A program made the position numbers and the translations under genes. Positions 1 through 13,100 of a DNA stretch of 64,000 nt are shown piece after piece. The stretch lies in assembly GCF_003473485.1 (NCBI RefSeq), contig NC_053043.1:12038001-12102000 (forward strand), given 5' to 3'. The notes below the pieces were generated by a model. It made no database searches and was not told the origin of the DNA. It saw only the letters and a list, made by a program, of their open reading frames with translations. Numbering within the stretch: the stretch's first letter is position 1; each line of letters begins with the position of its first letter. Origin of the DNA: Medicago truncatula. Its lineage: Eukaryota; Streptophyta; Magnoliopsida; Fabales; Fabaceae.

Positions 1-195
1 TTTAGGTCGAAAACATTTTTCTTTTCTTATTAGATAATAATGGAGTGATATTTTTGTAACAAAAATACAAGTTTGTGCAATTAACCACTTAAAGTATTTT
101 ATGAACCGTAAAAATGTACGTGATTAACCACTTATCTGACATATATACGCAAAAATGTTCGCAAATAAGTACATCACTAAAGTGTTGCAAGATTC

Positions 196-282
196 GTCTT
201 CGTGAGCTAAGCTCAGTTGGTAGGGACAATACATAATATATGCAATGTCCAAGATTAAACCCCGGCCACCACAAAAAAAAAA
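196..282 (+). mobile_element. tRNA-derived SINE insertion
   Basis: A short (~87 bp) element has an A-box-like segment (agctcagttggtagg, near 207) and a B-box-like segment (gattaaacccc, near 253) and ends in an A-run. It is flanked by a 16-bp direct repeat, aagtgttgcaagattc, at 180-195 and 283-298, the expected target-site duplication of a retroposed SINE. The related sequence near 1730-1760 lacks the insertion. The element family is not identified. Confidence 0.7.
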
Positions 283-284
283 AA

Positions 285-780
285 GTGTTGCAAGATTCAT
301 TTATAACATGGTCCGCTGATACCATAACCAACCAAGACCACATCGAATTATTGAATTATTAGCCTTGAGTTACTCTTATAAACTAAACTATTATTTATAA
401 TGAAAAAGTTGGATTCAAGCAAATTATTCACATCAAAATAAGATGAGTTATATACTCTAAATCAAAGTATGTAGTAATGAATGAAAGAATGCATTTTTCA
501 ATTTTCAAAACTCTTCTTCCCTGTTTCATTGTTCTTGAAAGTGTTCCTATAATAGGCCCTTCTTGTGAACCTATCTTCTTCCCTTATCATTGGGAACAAA
601 TTCCTCCTTGTTTACTTACCTCCCAACCTAAAACAGCGAATTCTCGGCACAAAGTGTTCTCCTTTTCTAACCTGTTGAAATACAAACAACCTATTAGAAT
701 GTGTCCAGTTCTGCATTTGATTTTTGTTCATAGAGAATTTAATTGTAATGTAAAAATAAGATTTATATTGCATTGACAAT
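285..780 (-). pseudogene. Decayed duplicate of patellin last exon and 3' flank
   Basis: This block is a diverged copy of 1735-2360, which holds the 3' flank and last exon of the patellin gene. The part from about 510 to 722 matches the GOLD-domain exon on the minus strand, including the segment around the splice acceptor, but has small deletions and frameshifts and no open frame over the domain. Only the last exon and flank are present; exons 1-3 are not found nearby. The 299-476 part matches 1750-1930 (AT-rich 3' flank). It is a non-coding relic of a tandem duplication that later received a SINE. Confidence 0.8.
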
Positions 781-2058
781 AAGGAGCTCGAACATAATAA
801 AAGAGATGTGGTGAATCTGAACAATGAAGAAAGAATCTATTATCCCAAAAATCTACCTATGTGTTGTCTTTTTCATTGTTTTTCTAATATTTTAAAAGTT
901 AAGTACCACATCGGTTAGTTTTGTGAGTATTTCAGACTTTAATACTATTCTGCAATACAAAAAAAATACATAAGACCCAACAACCTTACCTTTTTTTTTT
1001 TTTTTTTTTTTTCAAGAAAAAATCTTGTAAACTTAACCAATTTCCAGCAACATTTTTGGTTCTATGCTTTTATATTGGGCAAACAAAAAATTCACGCCTT
1101 CTCATTTACTCCTTTGTAAGTCTTCTACATCTTGTAACTTGCATGGCACCATGGTTTTGTCAAATACATACACATAAAGTAAAGCTAACAAAACACATTT
1201 TAATACTCTTTTTTTAAACATTCTCTCGTGTTGGTGAAAATTCTGCACGGCCCACTATTTTATGTGAAGTTCATTCCACGATATAGTGGAGTTCACTTAA
1301 ATTTTATCCAACAATAGATTCAGCGTTAAATTGAGTGTTGGAGTTGGTGTTGTGAAATATATAATATAAACACAAATTTGAAAACAAATACAAACATTGT
1401 ATGCATTGTTCACCGCATTTATACTCTTCGAAACACTAACATATATGCAAATTATTAATCACTTAAAATACTTTATTTTTGTGGTTAAGGATGTATTCTA
1501 AAGTGGTACAACATTCATTTATAACATGATATGCTGATACAGAACACCTATGGTGTTATTTGATCAAATTTCGTGTTCATAGCATAACTATTTAATTAAC
1601 TTTCGGAGACCAAGTATAAGACATGCTGATACAGTTATACAGTTGAGTCTTCCATGCTTTGTTTGTGTGTGTGAAAGTGATTCTTGCATGCTTATATGAA
1701 AAATGTTAAAAATCATCATGTAAACATAAAGTGGTACAGCATTCATTTATAACATGATCTGCTGATACCAGAACCAAGACCACATGAAATTATTGAATTC
1801 TTAGCCTTAAGTTACTCTTATAAACTAAACCGTTATTTAAAATGAAAAAAGTTGCATTCAAGAAAATTATTCACATCAAAATAAGATGAGATAGATACAT
1901 CATTGGCGCAGAAAATGAATCAAAATATGTAATAACGAATGAAAGAATGCATTTATCAGTCTTCAAAACTCTTCTTCACACATTTCACCTACTTTCAAAA
2001 TCTAAATGAAACCAAATACACACAATGGAACAAAAATTACAACATCATAATTGAATTC
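781..2058. other. Gene-free AT-rich spacer with repeated segments
   Basis: No gene is seen. The phrase cattcatttataacatg occurs at about 298, 1511 and 1741, and the segments near 85-115 and 1450-1490 also resemble each other, so the spacer was partly duplicated along with the patellin tail. A poly-T run lies near 990-1011. Confidence 0.6.
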
Positions 2059-4410
2059 TTAAGGTAAGCTTTTGTTGGTCTTGTAACGGTACAGAACCCT
2101 CTTCTTTTTGTTTGATGAATTGTTAATTGTGAGGATAACCTTCCCTGGTTCATTGTTCTTGAAAGTGTTCCTAATAGGTCCTTCTTGTGAACCTATCTTC
2201 TTCCCTTTTTGAACAATGACTGTGTATGAGCCGTCATCATTGGGAACAAATTCCTCTTTGTAACTTACCTCCCAACCCAAAACAGCCAAGTCCCAGCACA
2301 AAGTGTTTCCAACCTGTTAAAAGACAAACAACCTTTTAGAATGTGTCCAATTTTGCATTTGATTTTAGATGAACTGATTTTTAAAGCTTTTGCTCCAAGT
2401 TTGAATTCAGACCATGTTGATTAAACAGTTTAATCAAGCGCTTATCATATCGGTTCTTATGTATAAACTTTTCAATAAAAATTATAAAATAAAGTAAAAT
2501 TGTTTTCATAAACTATCTTGTAGAGCTCATGTACAAAAGCTTTTTACACAAGATCTCCCAAATAGTCTCACAGTTGCTGCTATACAAGTTTATAAGCTCA
2601 AATAAGCCAATGTAAACAACCCATGCATGCCTTTGTCCGAAACAAACCAGCCTAGCTCAGAATCTTACTCAAGAAAAAATAATACTTTGACAAATTCAAT
2701 GTGACATGTTTGAGTTCAAGATCAATATTCTCAAGAAGAACTGAACATGTAAAATTCAATTTGATGCGTCTAAGATCAATATTATCTATGACAAATGTAT
2801 TACGCAACATGCACTTGTCCAAAACAAACAATATTCCTAAAGCATGCTATAGAGTAGAATGCCTATACATAAAAGCTTGTAGTTTTTACCTCCAATGCAG
2901 GAATCTCAATAGTTGCAGTTGATCCAGCCTTAAGAAACAGTTCTGAAACAGAAGCATCTTGGCCAAAGAACTCAGAATCATTCTCTCTCTTGAAACCACC
3001 ATAGTTAACTGGGATCTCCTCAATCGGAATGTACCTATTTTAGTTACAAATAAGGTCAATTATGTGTTACTGCAGAAAATTGAAATATCTATTTAAGTAT
3101 AAGAATGAAAAGAAATGATTAATTGGTTTTATGGACATACTTGATCAGTGTTTCAGTGACCTTAGCAGGACGAGCAACCACAAATTTGCTCTTTGTCCTT
3201 TGAGTTAAGAATGGAGATAACAGTGCATTGAGAGCATAGTACCAGAAAGGAACATTGATGAAAATCTACAATGAAACAAACACAACATAAGCACTTTAAT
3301 CAATTACTAAACCTATCTACCAACGTGACATTACGGATTAAAGGCATGTCTGGTGTTTGCTGCACATGTTGGTGCCAGTGACAATGTATCGTCCATTTTC
3401 GTATAAGAGCATCAGTGTCTACGTGTCAGTGTCATGTCTGGTGTCGGTATCAGTGTAAACATATACAATTAAAAAAAAAAAAAAGGTAAAGGAATTAAGC
3501 AGTGTTATATTGTGAAAAAGAAACTTACATTTTTGGCTACCAACTCAGGGTAATTGTCCTGCAACATTGTAACAGTTTGCTTTGTTGCAATTCTAAGCTC
3601 TTTCTTTGACGGTCCTGGGGAATTCTTAAGATCATTAATCTGAAGCAAAGAAGAAACACCACCTGGTTTCAAATTGAGCTTCTGAATCCATTTCTCCATA
3701 ACAGAACACCTCCATCTCAAAAACTCTTTTCTCTTCTCCTCAGTCCCAAAAGTCTTTTGATAAATCTCTTCACCATCAAACACACTATAGATGTTGTAAC
3801 ACACAGGGTGTCCTTCGCGATCAACACCGTTCATATAAGCAGCAGAAGCCAAATCAGAACCAAAATCTTCTTCCAAAACCGAATCAATCTTCATTTCCTT
3901 CCTCCATTTAAGTGTCTTCTTCAACATCTCAAATGCTTCATTCACCTTAAACTCTCTAGCTCTCAAAAACTTCAACAAAACCACATCAACTCCTTCATTT
4001 CCTTTGCTTGGCAAAAGTGACACACCCCACAAAGACAAATCTTTTTCCTCCACCTCTTCAACCCTTTTCTCTTCTTCTTCCTTCACAACTTTCTCACTAC
4101 TCTCTTCACCACCTTCTGGTAAAGTTTCAACCTTTTTGGTCTCTTCTTCCTTTTTCTCAAAAAGGGTGTTCCCTAAAACTGCTTCTTCAACCTTTGATCT
4201 AAACTCAATCAAAGCCTTTTTCTCAAACTCTTTGAGATCAGAAAGAAAGTTACTTTCTTCCTTATAAGATGAACATTTCTCAACTGTCTTTGTGGGTTTT
4301 GATTCTTCCATTGATTCCTTTGCTTCAACGTTTTCTTCAACAACTTTACCTTCTTCAACAACAACCTCAACTTTCTGTGCTTCTTCTTGAACCATAGTTT
4401 CAGCAGTCAT
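2059..4410 (-). CDS. PATL: Patellin (SEC14/GOLD phosphoinositide-binding protein)
   Basis: Four coding exons on the minus strand: 4410-3529, 3265-3141, 3034-2890 and 2313-2059, all with GT-AG introns and consistent phase, giving 468 residues. Residues 1-125 are an acidic, lysine/glutamate-rich N-terminus. A CRAL-TRIO N region follows (LLKFLRAREFKVNEAFEMLK near 145-164), then the SEC14 lipid-binding domain (about 185-345, with IFINVPFWYYA at 295) and a C-terminal GOLD domain (about 360-465, with AVLGWEVSYKEEF). Patellins bind phosphoinositides and act in membrane traffic at the growing cell plate. The length and the WGVSLLPSKG and DREGHPVCYN stretches fit the Arabidopsis PATL3/4/6 side of the family best, though the exact paralogue is uncertain. 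The start is the first ATG after the leader intron. It looks intact. Confidence 0.93.
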
Positions 4411-4423
4411 GATTTCTTACAAA

Positions 4424-4518
4424 CTAAAAAAAACAAAAACAAAAATGAGATCAAAAAAAAGAGAATTTTGAGACAAACCCAGAAATTTAAAGTGATGAGA
4501 AGTGAGAACAAGACATAC
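4424..4518 (-). other. 5'UTR intron of the patellin gene
   Basis: On the minus strand a donor (AAAG|GTATGT, at 4518) and a T-rich acceptor (ttttttttag, ending at 4424) bracket 95 bp just upstream of the patellin ATG (4410). The leader would resume 13 bases before the ATG. It is inferred from splice-site quality only. Confidence 0.6.
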
Positions 4519-4611
4519 CTTTGAGGATAAAGTGAGAGAAAATTGAGGAACAGAAGGAGTTTTGTTAATGTAGTTGTTGTGTGTTGTGAAGGGTGGAGTG
4601 AGTTGTGAGGG

Positions 4612-4618
4612 TTTATAT
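4612..4618 (-). promoter_or_regulatory. TATA box of the patellin gene
   Basis: ATATAAA on the minus strand lies about 95 bp upstream of the 5'UTR intron donor and about 200 bp upstream of the ATG. It precedes a C/A-rich leader typical of plant mRNAs. It is a pattern match only. Confidence 0.5.
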
Positions 4619-4896
4619 GAAGTTTGAAAAGGGGAAGAAAGGAAAAGGTGGGACCCAGAAACGGTAATATAACTGGATCCAACACATTGAAGAGCCGTTG
4701 GAGATTCTTTTGTTTTGTGTTTTTACGAGGATTTTGCTGTTCTGTAACACAGCAAGTTTAGGCGTGAAACCTTGGACTTGGTCCACCAACCCATTATAGT
4801 ACATTGTTTTTTCACTTTTCTTCTTAGTGCCAGCATTTTCATGCAACTATTGTTGTACTTTGCCGTTACAAATATCATTAACCGAAGTCAAACATT

Positions 4897-5499
4897 TAGG
4901 CATGACAATGAGGCGGGATGGAGACGGGTTTTACCTTCCCCATTCCCATACTTTATTTAGTGGAGATGAGAAATTGAATCACATCTCGTCTCTGACGGTT
5001 TCGGGTATCTTCGCCCGCCTCATTCACATATCTGCAATGGATAATTTTTTTGTAAAAAAATAAAAGTATTTTTCAATTTCGAATGCAATGTTGTAATGCA
5101 TTATTCAACAAAGAGGTGGCGATGATCGATGACTACGGTGATTGAGAAGAGAGGTCGAGAGTCTGAGTGTCATCTGAAAGACCGAGACTCTAACTGTGTA
5201 AGTTAAATGATCTAGGTTTTGAGTTTCTGCTTATATAAAAGAGGTAATAAATTGATTTTATACATTCATGATGAGTTTGGGTATGAGTTCGGGGCATGTA
5301 CATATATCCTCGTTACCCGTCCCGTACTATGTTTTGAAATAAATAAATAAAACTCAAATTCATACCCAAACTCAGTTAAAACAGGGAAAACCGTCAAATT
5401 GAGTTTGGTTTAGATGAGATATCCGAAACTCAGTTAAAACAGGGAAAACCGTCAAATTGAATTTGGTTTGGATCGGTATAGGTTTTGTGGTCATGCTAT
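4897..5499. mobile_element. Possible small TIR (hAT-like) element
   Basis: The segment begins taggcatgacaatgaggcgg and ends ggttttgtggtcatgcta, whose reverse complement starts tagcatgaccac, so the ends are a weak inverted repeat. The interior has the GC-rich 'cccgtcccg' type phrases common in plant non-autonomous hAT-like elements. No clean target-site duplication was found, so the call is tentative. Confidence 0.35.
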
Positions 5500-7111
5500 G
5501 TCCTTGTTTTCTCTTTATTCCCCTCTTCTTTTTTAAGAGGGCCCCTCTTATTGGGAAGAAAACAATAGGGAAAGGAAAAAAAAAAAAGAATTAGAATAAT
5601 TCCAAAAAAAAAAAAATTTGTCATTTCTCCATTAACAAGAGTGTGCTAATGATGATTTAACGCACCTAAAAGAACGGTAAATTTTGTCCTGGTGTCACAT
5701 GACTAATGAATTCAACATGCATTTTTCTGGTTTATGGATTTCAAGCAACATCAACGTCCTAAACAAGTATGATGTGCATAGTTACTTTTTAGAGGAACAA
5801 TCCCCTATTTTTATTTTTATTTTTATTTTTATTTTCCTTTCTGATAAGCAAAACTTTTGTTAGCACAATATGCAAAGCCTCTCCAAATCTAACAATCAAT
5901 TACATGTACACATTGCTTATCACAACACAAGCATATGGGAAGTACAAAGTAAATACAAGTAACTAGTAACTGCAAATAAATGGTGATGAATTGGATTTGA
6001 GATACAGAGTTCATGTCCACCGTCTATAATCTTGGAACGTGGTATCTTATGATTACCAAATATTTGCTCTTTTGTTTGACTTGGTCTCTCTCACCCACCA
6101 CCTAACGACAAAACATTGCATGTGGCATATTTGTCCAATGTTGTGTAATGATATGGAATCAATTTGTTTAAGAGAACACCTTTTCAATACTATCAAACAG
6201 CAATTTTTAGTAATATATTTCACTCTGAATAATTGCACTTCCATTAACTATATATATCAAATTAGTGTGGTCCTACTACTTGGTATCATTCATTCATGTG
6301 CTAGACTAAGGTATGGGTCATAGTCAAACATTAATGCTGTAAAGGACCTGTGTTTATTATCACTTTGTAAGCTGCTATTTGCTTCCAAAAATAAAATAAA
6401 AAACTAACGATATTACATTATATAATAAGACATCTACAGAATCTTTGAAATAATATGGTAAATATTCGTTAATTAGTGTTTGGTATTGGACAGTTGGAAC
6501 GACTACATATTATTCACAAAATGGATATTTGTAAGGACTACCTTCTGATACTATACATACAAATAAGAGTCATTATTTCTTCCCATTATTATTCATGATT
6601 GTATTACTCAACATTTTGTAACACATGAAAGATTTGTTAAATATCACAACTTTACAAACATGTAGTGTCATTTGTAGAATAAACCATCAATAATACATTA
6701 ACTGAATATTGCAAATCAGAACTTACAGCAAATACTGAAAAGAAGATTGCAATCCATAATAATAATACTAGAGCTCAATCATTTGAGATTGAAGGAGTCG
6801 TTACAAAGAAGAAAAATCCTATATCTATATACTATACAAGGATGCAAATGCATAACTGCAAAATTAAATTATAATGTAACACTAACACCTATGTAAGGAC
6901 AGATAAAGGATATAAATAATCAAGCCAAAATTATGATATTATAGTCAAATTTCACAACCCATGTTAAGATGTTATTATTTACCACTCTTGATATCGATCC
7001 GGTGCCTCAAAGTAACTTTAATAGCCATGTTTTTAGAGGTGGTAACTTTAATTCAACACCTCCATGCTGACCAGTATACAAGCATACCAAAAATCATTTG
7101 TATGACTGTTG
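5500..7111. other. Spacer between the patellin promoter and the 3' end of Twinkle
   Basis: There are no supported genes. Two A-runs (5576-5625) and a short (TTTTA)n tract (about 5811-5835) are present. The last few hundred bases before 7112 would contain the Twinkle 3'UTR, but I cannot place its poly(A) site. Confidence 0.5.
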
Positions 7112-10100
7112 CTATCTCTTTCTATCATCTTCGGAGTACTCACCAGTTACCCTGTGAAAGTAAATTAGTTACCACAGATTACATTAAAGAAACACAACTA
7201 ACAGCTTGATTGTTTCAAACAAGTGGGAAAATTTTACTTGTGAAAACAGACCCTCAATAAGCACTGATACACTTAATTCAAAAGTTTCAGCATGATCCTT
7301 GTGTTTTATACGAAACTTACTCTACAAAACCATAAATAAATAAAAGCAGCACATAATCAAGGGCAAGAGTCTTCATACCTGTTATAGAACAATGCAGCCT
7401 CACCTATCGTCCCTGCGACCTTATTTCTTACCTTTCGGACACAGACCTGATGCAATGATAAGTCAGTAAAAGCGTACAATTATTTAATGTGATAAATGAT
7501 CACCAGAAAAATAGACAATGGTATTGCAAACACTCACCTGCACTTGATCAACAGGGCCCGCCTCAGGATCCCGATTACGATGAATAACAATTCCATTGTC
7601 ACACTTATTTATAAAGTGTGCACTTCCACTTATATCATAAAGATTAGGAGGACCCCCAACCCAATTGTGCAGCTATCAGAAGTGAAGTAAGAGCATAAGA
7701 TAATAAATTTTAAAAAGGTAAAATAGCAATAGATAAACTAAAGCCATATATACCAACCTGCCTGGGATGTGCTACAAACCAAACATGGCATCCATGATGT
7801 TGGGCAAAGCGTTTAATTAAGGTAAGCATCTGGCTCACATATTCAGTTTCCGTCCTGCAAATCGTTGCAACAAAATTTTCTATTAAGATAAGCAATATAT
7901 TGAACTATGGCTCTTGAAAATTGTGAAATTCTATGGTTAAAACAATTACTTCAAAAGTCAAAGTTTTAAGAGACAAAATCTTTGAAAACTTGTTTTGTGG
8001 TAACCAAGATGCACTGCACATTTTCATCTATCTAGTTTTTCACAAGCAAACCAATCACATAAGGTTTATAGCGATTTAATGAGAATATTTTTTCCTGCGG
8101 ACATCACTACTTCAGTTGTAACTCCGATGATTGTTTGGAGTAATTTAAACTTCGTAAGGTCATATCATTAATCAATGCGGAATCTCAACACCTTGCAGGC
8201 CAAAGATCTCATATCTAGTGTTAAATTTGGCATTGGACATTTGTAGGACTAAAACGCCCAAGATTGGACCTAAAATATAATCATCTTAGCATCTGAACTA
8301 TCTCTAACATAACAACAAAAGCTAGCATAAAAAGCAAGGATTGCTCAGGCTTTATAATGATTAGTTTGGACACATCTTTATATCATATCACTATGCTTCA
8401 ACTTGAGGGAGAGAGTCGGTGTAATAAATGATAACCTTTATCACTTATCCCTACAGTTTTGAAGTTATCCTTTATTGAGTATTTCAATTTTAATCAGAGT
8501 TGAATTGTAATCCTTTTATACAAATTCATAGGAGATGAGAAGAATATGCAATTTCAAGCATTCTGAAGAGTATGACATAACAAAAGCAAAATAAAATCCA
8601 AGTTAAGAACAAGTTCTTTAAAGAGAATTACATATTTGGAGGTCGCTGATGATCAAGCTCATTATAAGGATCAATTACAAGTCCACGCACCCCGTGTCTT
8701 AATACAGCTGCTTTTGCAAGGTCAAGAACCCACTTTATATTTGGAAGAGCATCATTTTCACACCTAGTATTAACAGCCAAGTAGTGCAGCACTAAAATCA
8801 TAAGTATAAGTTAAATTATGAATTAAAAATTTTGCAGTTTAACCAAATGAACGGCTGATAAAGATACTCAATAAGCATTGCTTATTGCAAGATATTTTGA
8901 CATAGCCAACTTCTGAGCCACAATATCAATCAATTTCATTGAAAGATGGAGCTACAAAAGGGCATATGATAATATCCACGTGCATTACAAAGTGGAGCTG
9001 TATTTTATTTAAATACATACGTACCCATACAAACACAGATACATACATACATACATACATACATACATACATACACATACATATGTATAATACAAAGATT
9101 AACGTACCATTTTAGTAGACTATCTTAATAATTATTCAATAAATATTATATTTTATAATAGCAGTTATTGTGTAACTTATTATGCAATAAGTATTTATTA
9201 AGTTAGTTATGTATTGTGTATGAATAAAAGGGAAAGTACAGGCTGTCCTTGATTATCCTGAAAATTAGAAAGAGGTTATTTGGGAGGGAGAGACCAGGCT
9301 CTTGAATTCTTCAAAGAGAGAGAACCAAGACTCTTGAATTTCGTGGGAACCCATTATGTAATCCTATTCTACCATCAATAAAAGTCAATAATTACTATTA
9401 AATTTCTTGGTTTGGTACCAGTTTCTATCACATTTTAACGATATTTACAAGACATTGTATAATTATAACTGCCCTATTTATATTATTTCAAACTGATTTC
9501 AAGTTTCAATTTCATTTGAACAGTTTTTCGCCTAACTAATTTATATAATGAAATGACAGAGTACAGAGCTACAGAGAACCAATAAATTAAATCAACTTTA
9601 CAAACGTGAAAATGATAATACCAATCAAGCTTAACATGGATGGGTGAGAAGCATCACAATCATGAATAGATGGTTAAACTATCTCTCAGTGCAGTCCAAG
9701 AAAATGTTAAAATATGATAAACCACAACCATTAGTTGAGCTCCTTGTAATGGACTTACCTTATGAGATAAAAAGTATCATTTAACCAGAGCTTGCCTTCT
9801 TCATATTCCTCCAAACTCATCCGCTCAGCGTCTTCAGCATAGCTATATTAGTTAAACAACTGAACTCAGACAATCAAATGATTGTACATAATAACAACCA
9901 CAGCAGTTGCAATTTAAAAACATTGTCAAATACTCCCTGATCTAAGGGTCTCGAGACAGCAAAAGTAAAGTTGCCAGATTGTGAATTAAAAATGAAGGAT
10001 AGCGACAATAACTAAATCATATAGCAGTAAACCAAAACTTAAGTAACTAAAGATCATCATAATCATTAATGAGAAAACTGAAATAACAATGATTACGCTA

Positions 10101-13100
10101 GGATAGAAGGGGAAGCAATTTTCCTTGGCTGGGGGGAACAGTGCACTTAAATTTCCATACTTCCTTAATTTTATGAGTAATAAATCTCCTTTTGATAGAT
10201 AGATAGTGTTGGAAAATACATTAATTGTTTATTTTCCTATGATGTTGTTCCCTATGTTATTATTTTCTAGTCAAGTCTAGAGAATTCCATTATTATTTTT
10301 CCAATGTAACAAGTTTCTAAGCTAGTCTAGAAGAACATTAATTGTATTCTCTCTATAAAAACCAGCCTTTGACTGAGGAATAAATCATAAAAGCATTCAC
10401 CCATTATACTCCCTCCGGTCCTTTCTATTAGAAACAAAAGTGAGAATTTTTTTGGTCCTTTTTATAAGAAGATTGATCAAGTTTCAAGTATGTTTGAAGC
10501 TAAATTTCATTTGTGCCCTTATTGATTATGAGAGAGAATATTAAAAGTAAGTAAGTTGATGGAATAAAGAGTAATTAATTTAAGGGTATTCATAGAATTT
10601 TTTAAATGTAGAAGTGTATTAAATGAAGATGACTATTTTCTTGGTGTTGATGTTTTGTCTTTTGTTTCTTGTATAAAGGACCGGAGGGAGTATTTCTTTT
10701 CAATAGATAGATAGATAGATAGAAGGAATAGACATTCAGCACTCAAAATCTTAGGGACAACAATGAAGCAAAATATGGAAAGTCTTGGCAAAAATAATGA
10801 TCAATCGTATAGTAAATCCATACAATTCAAATCTTACCGATCATTAAAGAAAGGCTTTTTCACATGTTTCTCCAAAAGTTTTCGAGCATGTTCTCTAACC
10901 TACAGTGCAGTAAAAATAATCAGAACAAAAGCACAAAATCCAACAATATGTGGGAGGCAATGATTCAAAGATAATTGTCACCAAAGTCATTCATTGTTTG
11001 CATCACATTATGGAATAACCAAACAAACATCAGAAGACTAAGAGTGAGAAACTGAGTCATAACTTAACACGGTTCAACAGACAGCAAACTGACTGATCGA
11101 CATAAAATATCTCCAATTAACAGAAACAAACCATGAAATCACAATGAAGTACATGAGTAAGCACAGAAATAAATAATTTAAAAAACAAAACAAACAGAAA
11201 AGGAATAATCATGCTATTCCCTCACGTATATCAAATTCCTCTATCAGATCAAAATCACCTCAATATAAACATTATACAATACATGTCTTTCACTGAGCAC
11301 GGAAAACCTCAAACATATTTTGTTCCAGTTAGAAGTTACTAAGACATTTTCTTTGGTGAATAAGATAAAGTTAAAAGTGGATGTCCAAAAACTATCTACT
11401 AACCTTATTCTCCATGGAACAAAGTGCAAATTTCCAGCCAGCACTTTGATTAAGATTGCAAAGAAGAGCATCAATCCACTCACTCTTCCCCGAATTTGGA
11501 ACTCCAGTTACTATGGTCAGTTCTCCCGGTACAATCTAGTGAAAGTAATTTAATTAGAAAATATTAATATTTCGAGAACATTTTTGTTAAAAGATTTATT
11601 CAAATTTCAAATAGATCAAATCACAATACCCCCCACCTAGTGGGATAATGTTTGGTAATTTACATTGACGGTAGATGAAATCACTAACATCAAACAGCCA
11701 AAAACAAATTTTAATAACAAAAACAATTTCCAAATAATTAATCATTTTTATAAAAATAATCCATAAATAATTATTCAAGATATTGTGTGAAAAAAGGCAA
11801 GGAACTGAAAAGTATTTTACAATTACATGCATATATGATACAACATCCTGCTGAACTCAAATTACAATCAAAATTCAGTGTTTCACTTCCAACTACAATT
11901 TACAACATTCAAAGAAACTCTACATCTTTATTCATGGACACAATTCATTAATATCTTATTACATAATTTGACTTTTAAATATAAATATTCAAGTTAACCA
12001 AGTCATATAAAGAGGTCATACAGCAATCATGATGATTTTTTATGTTATGAGAAATGATATTTGAACAATCACTTTTTGACAACTTTTGTGACAGCTTTCT
12101 CTCTCATACACACATTGTTCTTCTACTTTCTCTCTCTATTGCTTTGATTTTTGTGCCACTATCTAAATTTCTATGTATAATGTGGTTGTCCAACAAGTTG
12201 TCACATAAAAAGGTTGTTCAAATAACATTGCTCTTTGGTATATCTCCCTAAAAACAAAAAATCAACAAATATACAACACAGTTTTAGTATGATAATAAGA
12301 AGACGTACAAATAAAATAAACAACCCTTACATTGTATAACCCATTCAGATTATTCCAGCCAGTTGAGAGACCAGAGTCATATCCCAAAGTTCGATGATAA
12401 TATGCATCAATCTCATCAAAGTAATCTCTGAAGTTAAACAATCCACGTATAGGATATAGTTCTGCATTCTCAATCACTTCCTTCAGTGCATCAGGGCCCA
12501 AATACATGAGAACCTGTGAATATGTTACAAGGTTGCTACGGTTGTCAAAGAGTAAAATTAAAAACAAACATCTTCAAATGGCATGCATCAGAAATGAAAT
12601 TGTATAAGCATAATTCTAACTCAAGTCTTCATTCCCATGTTTCAAACAGCCAACTTATATCTACTAATATAAGCATCCACAATAACAAGCCATGTATTAA
12701 TGAATAATAAATTCACAAGCCATGCATGAACAATTGAAAACATGAAGGCAAAGAAGAGTAACCAACACAATTATGTCTGTTACATGCATCTTCATTGTCA
12801 GTTGATATCGTACTCTGTATGTATCAAAAAAGGAGCTATCTAAAGTCTAAACTCCATGGAAAAGCTTCGCATGCTGTTTCATTTTTATATTTCAGGGATT
12901 TCAGATTTGTGGGGTGGGAGTTGAGAGGAAGTGTGCAGGCAAAGTGGAATTTGCGCAATCATGTCAATATCTAACCTCATTTGCATCTTTGCAATCATCA
13001 GACTTCCCTTTTTTGGGCCACCTTACACGCCAGCATCTGCAAATAAACAAGAGAGAAATGTTAACTAGTCATTAGAACAATATTATCAACAGATAACAAG

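Noticed and set aside
3757-4267. Plus-strand open frames across the patellin gene
   Set aside because: They lie antisense to the well-supported patellin exon 1 and are low-complexity shadows of its Glu/Lys-rich region.
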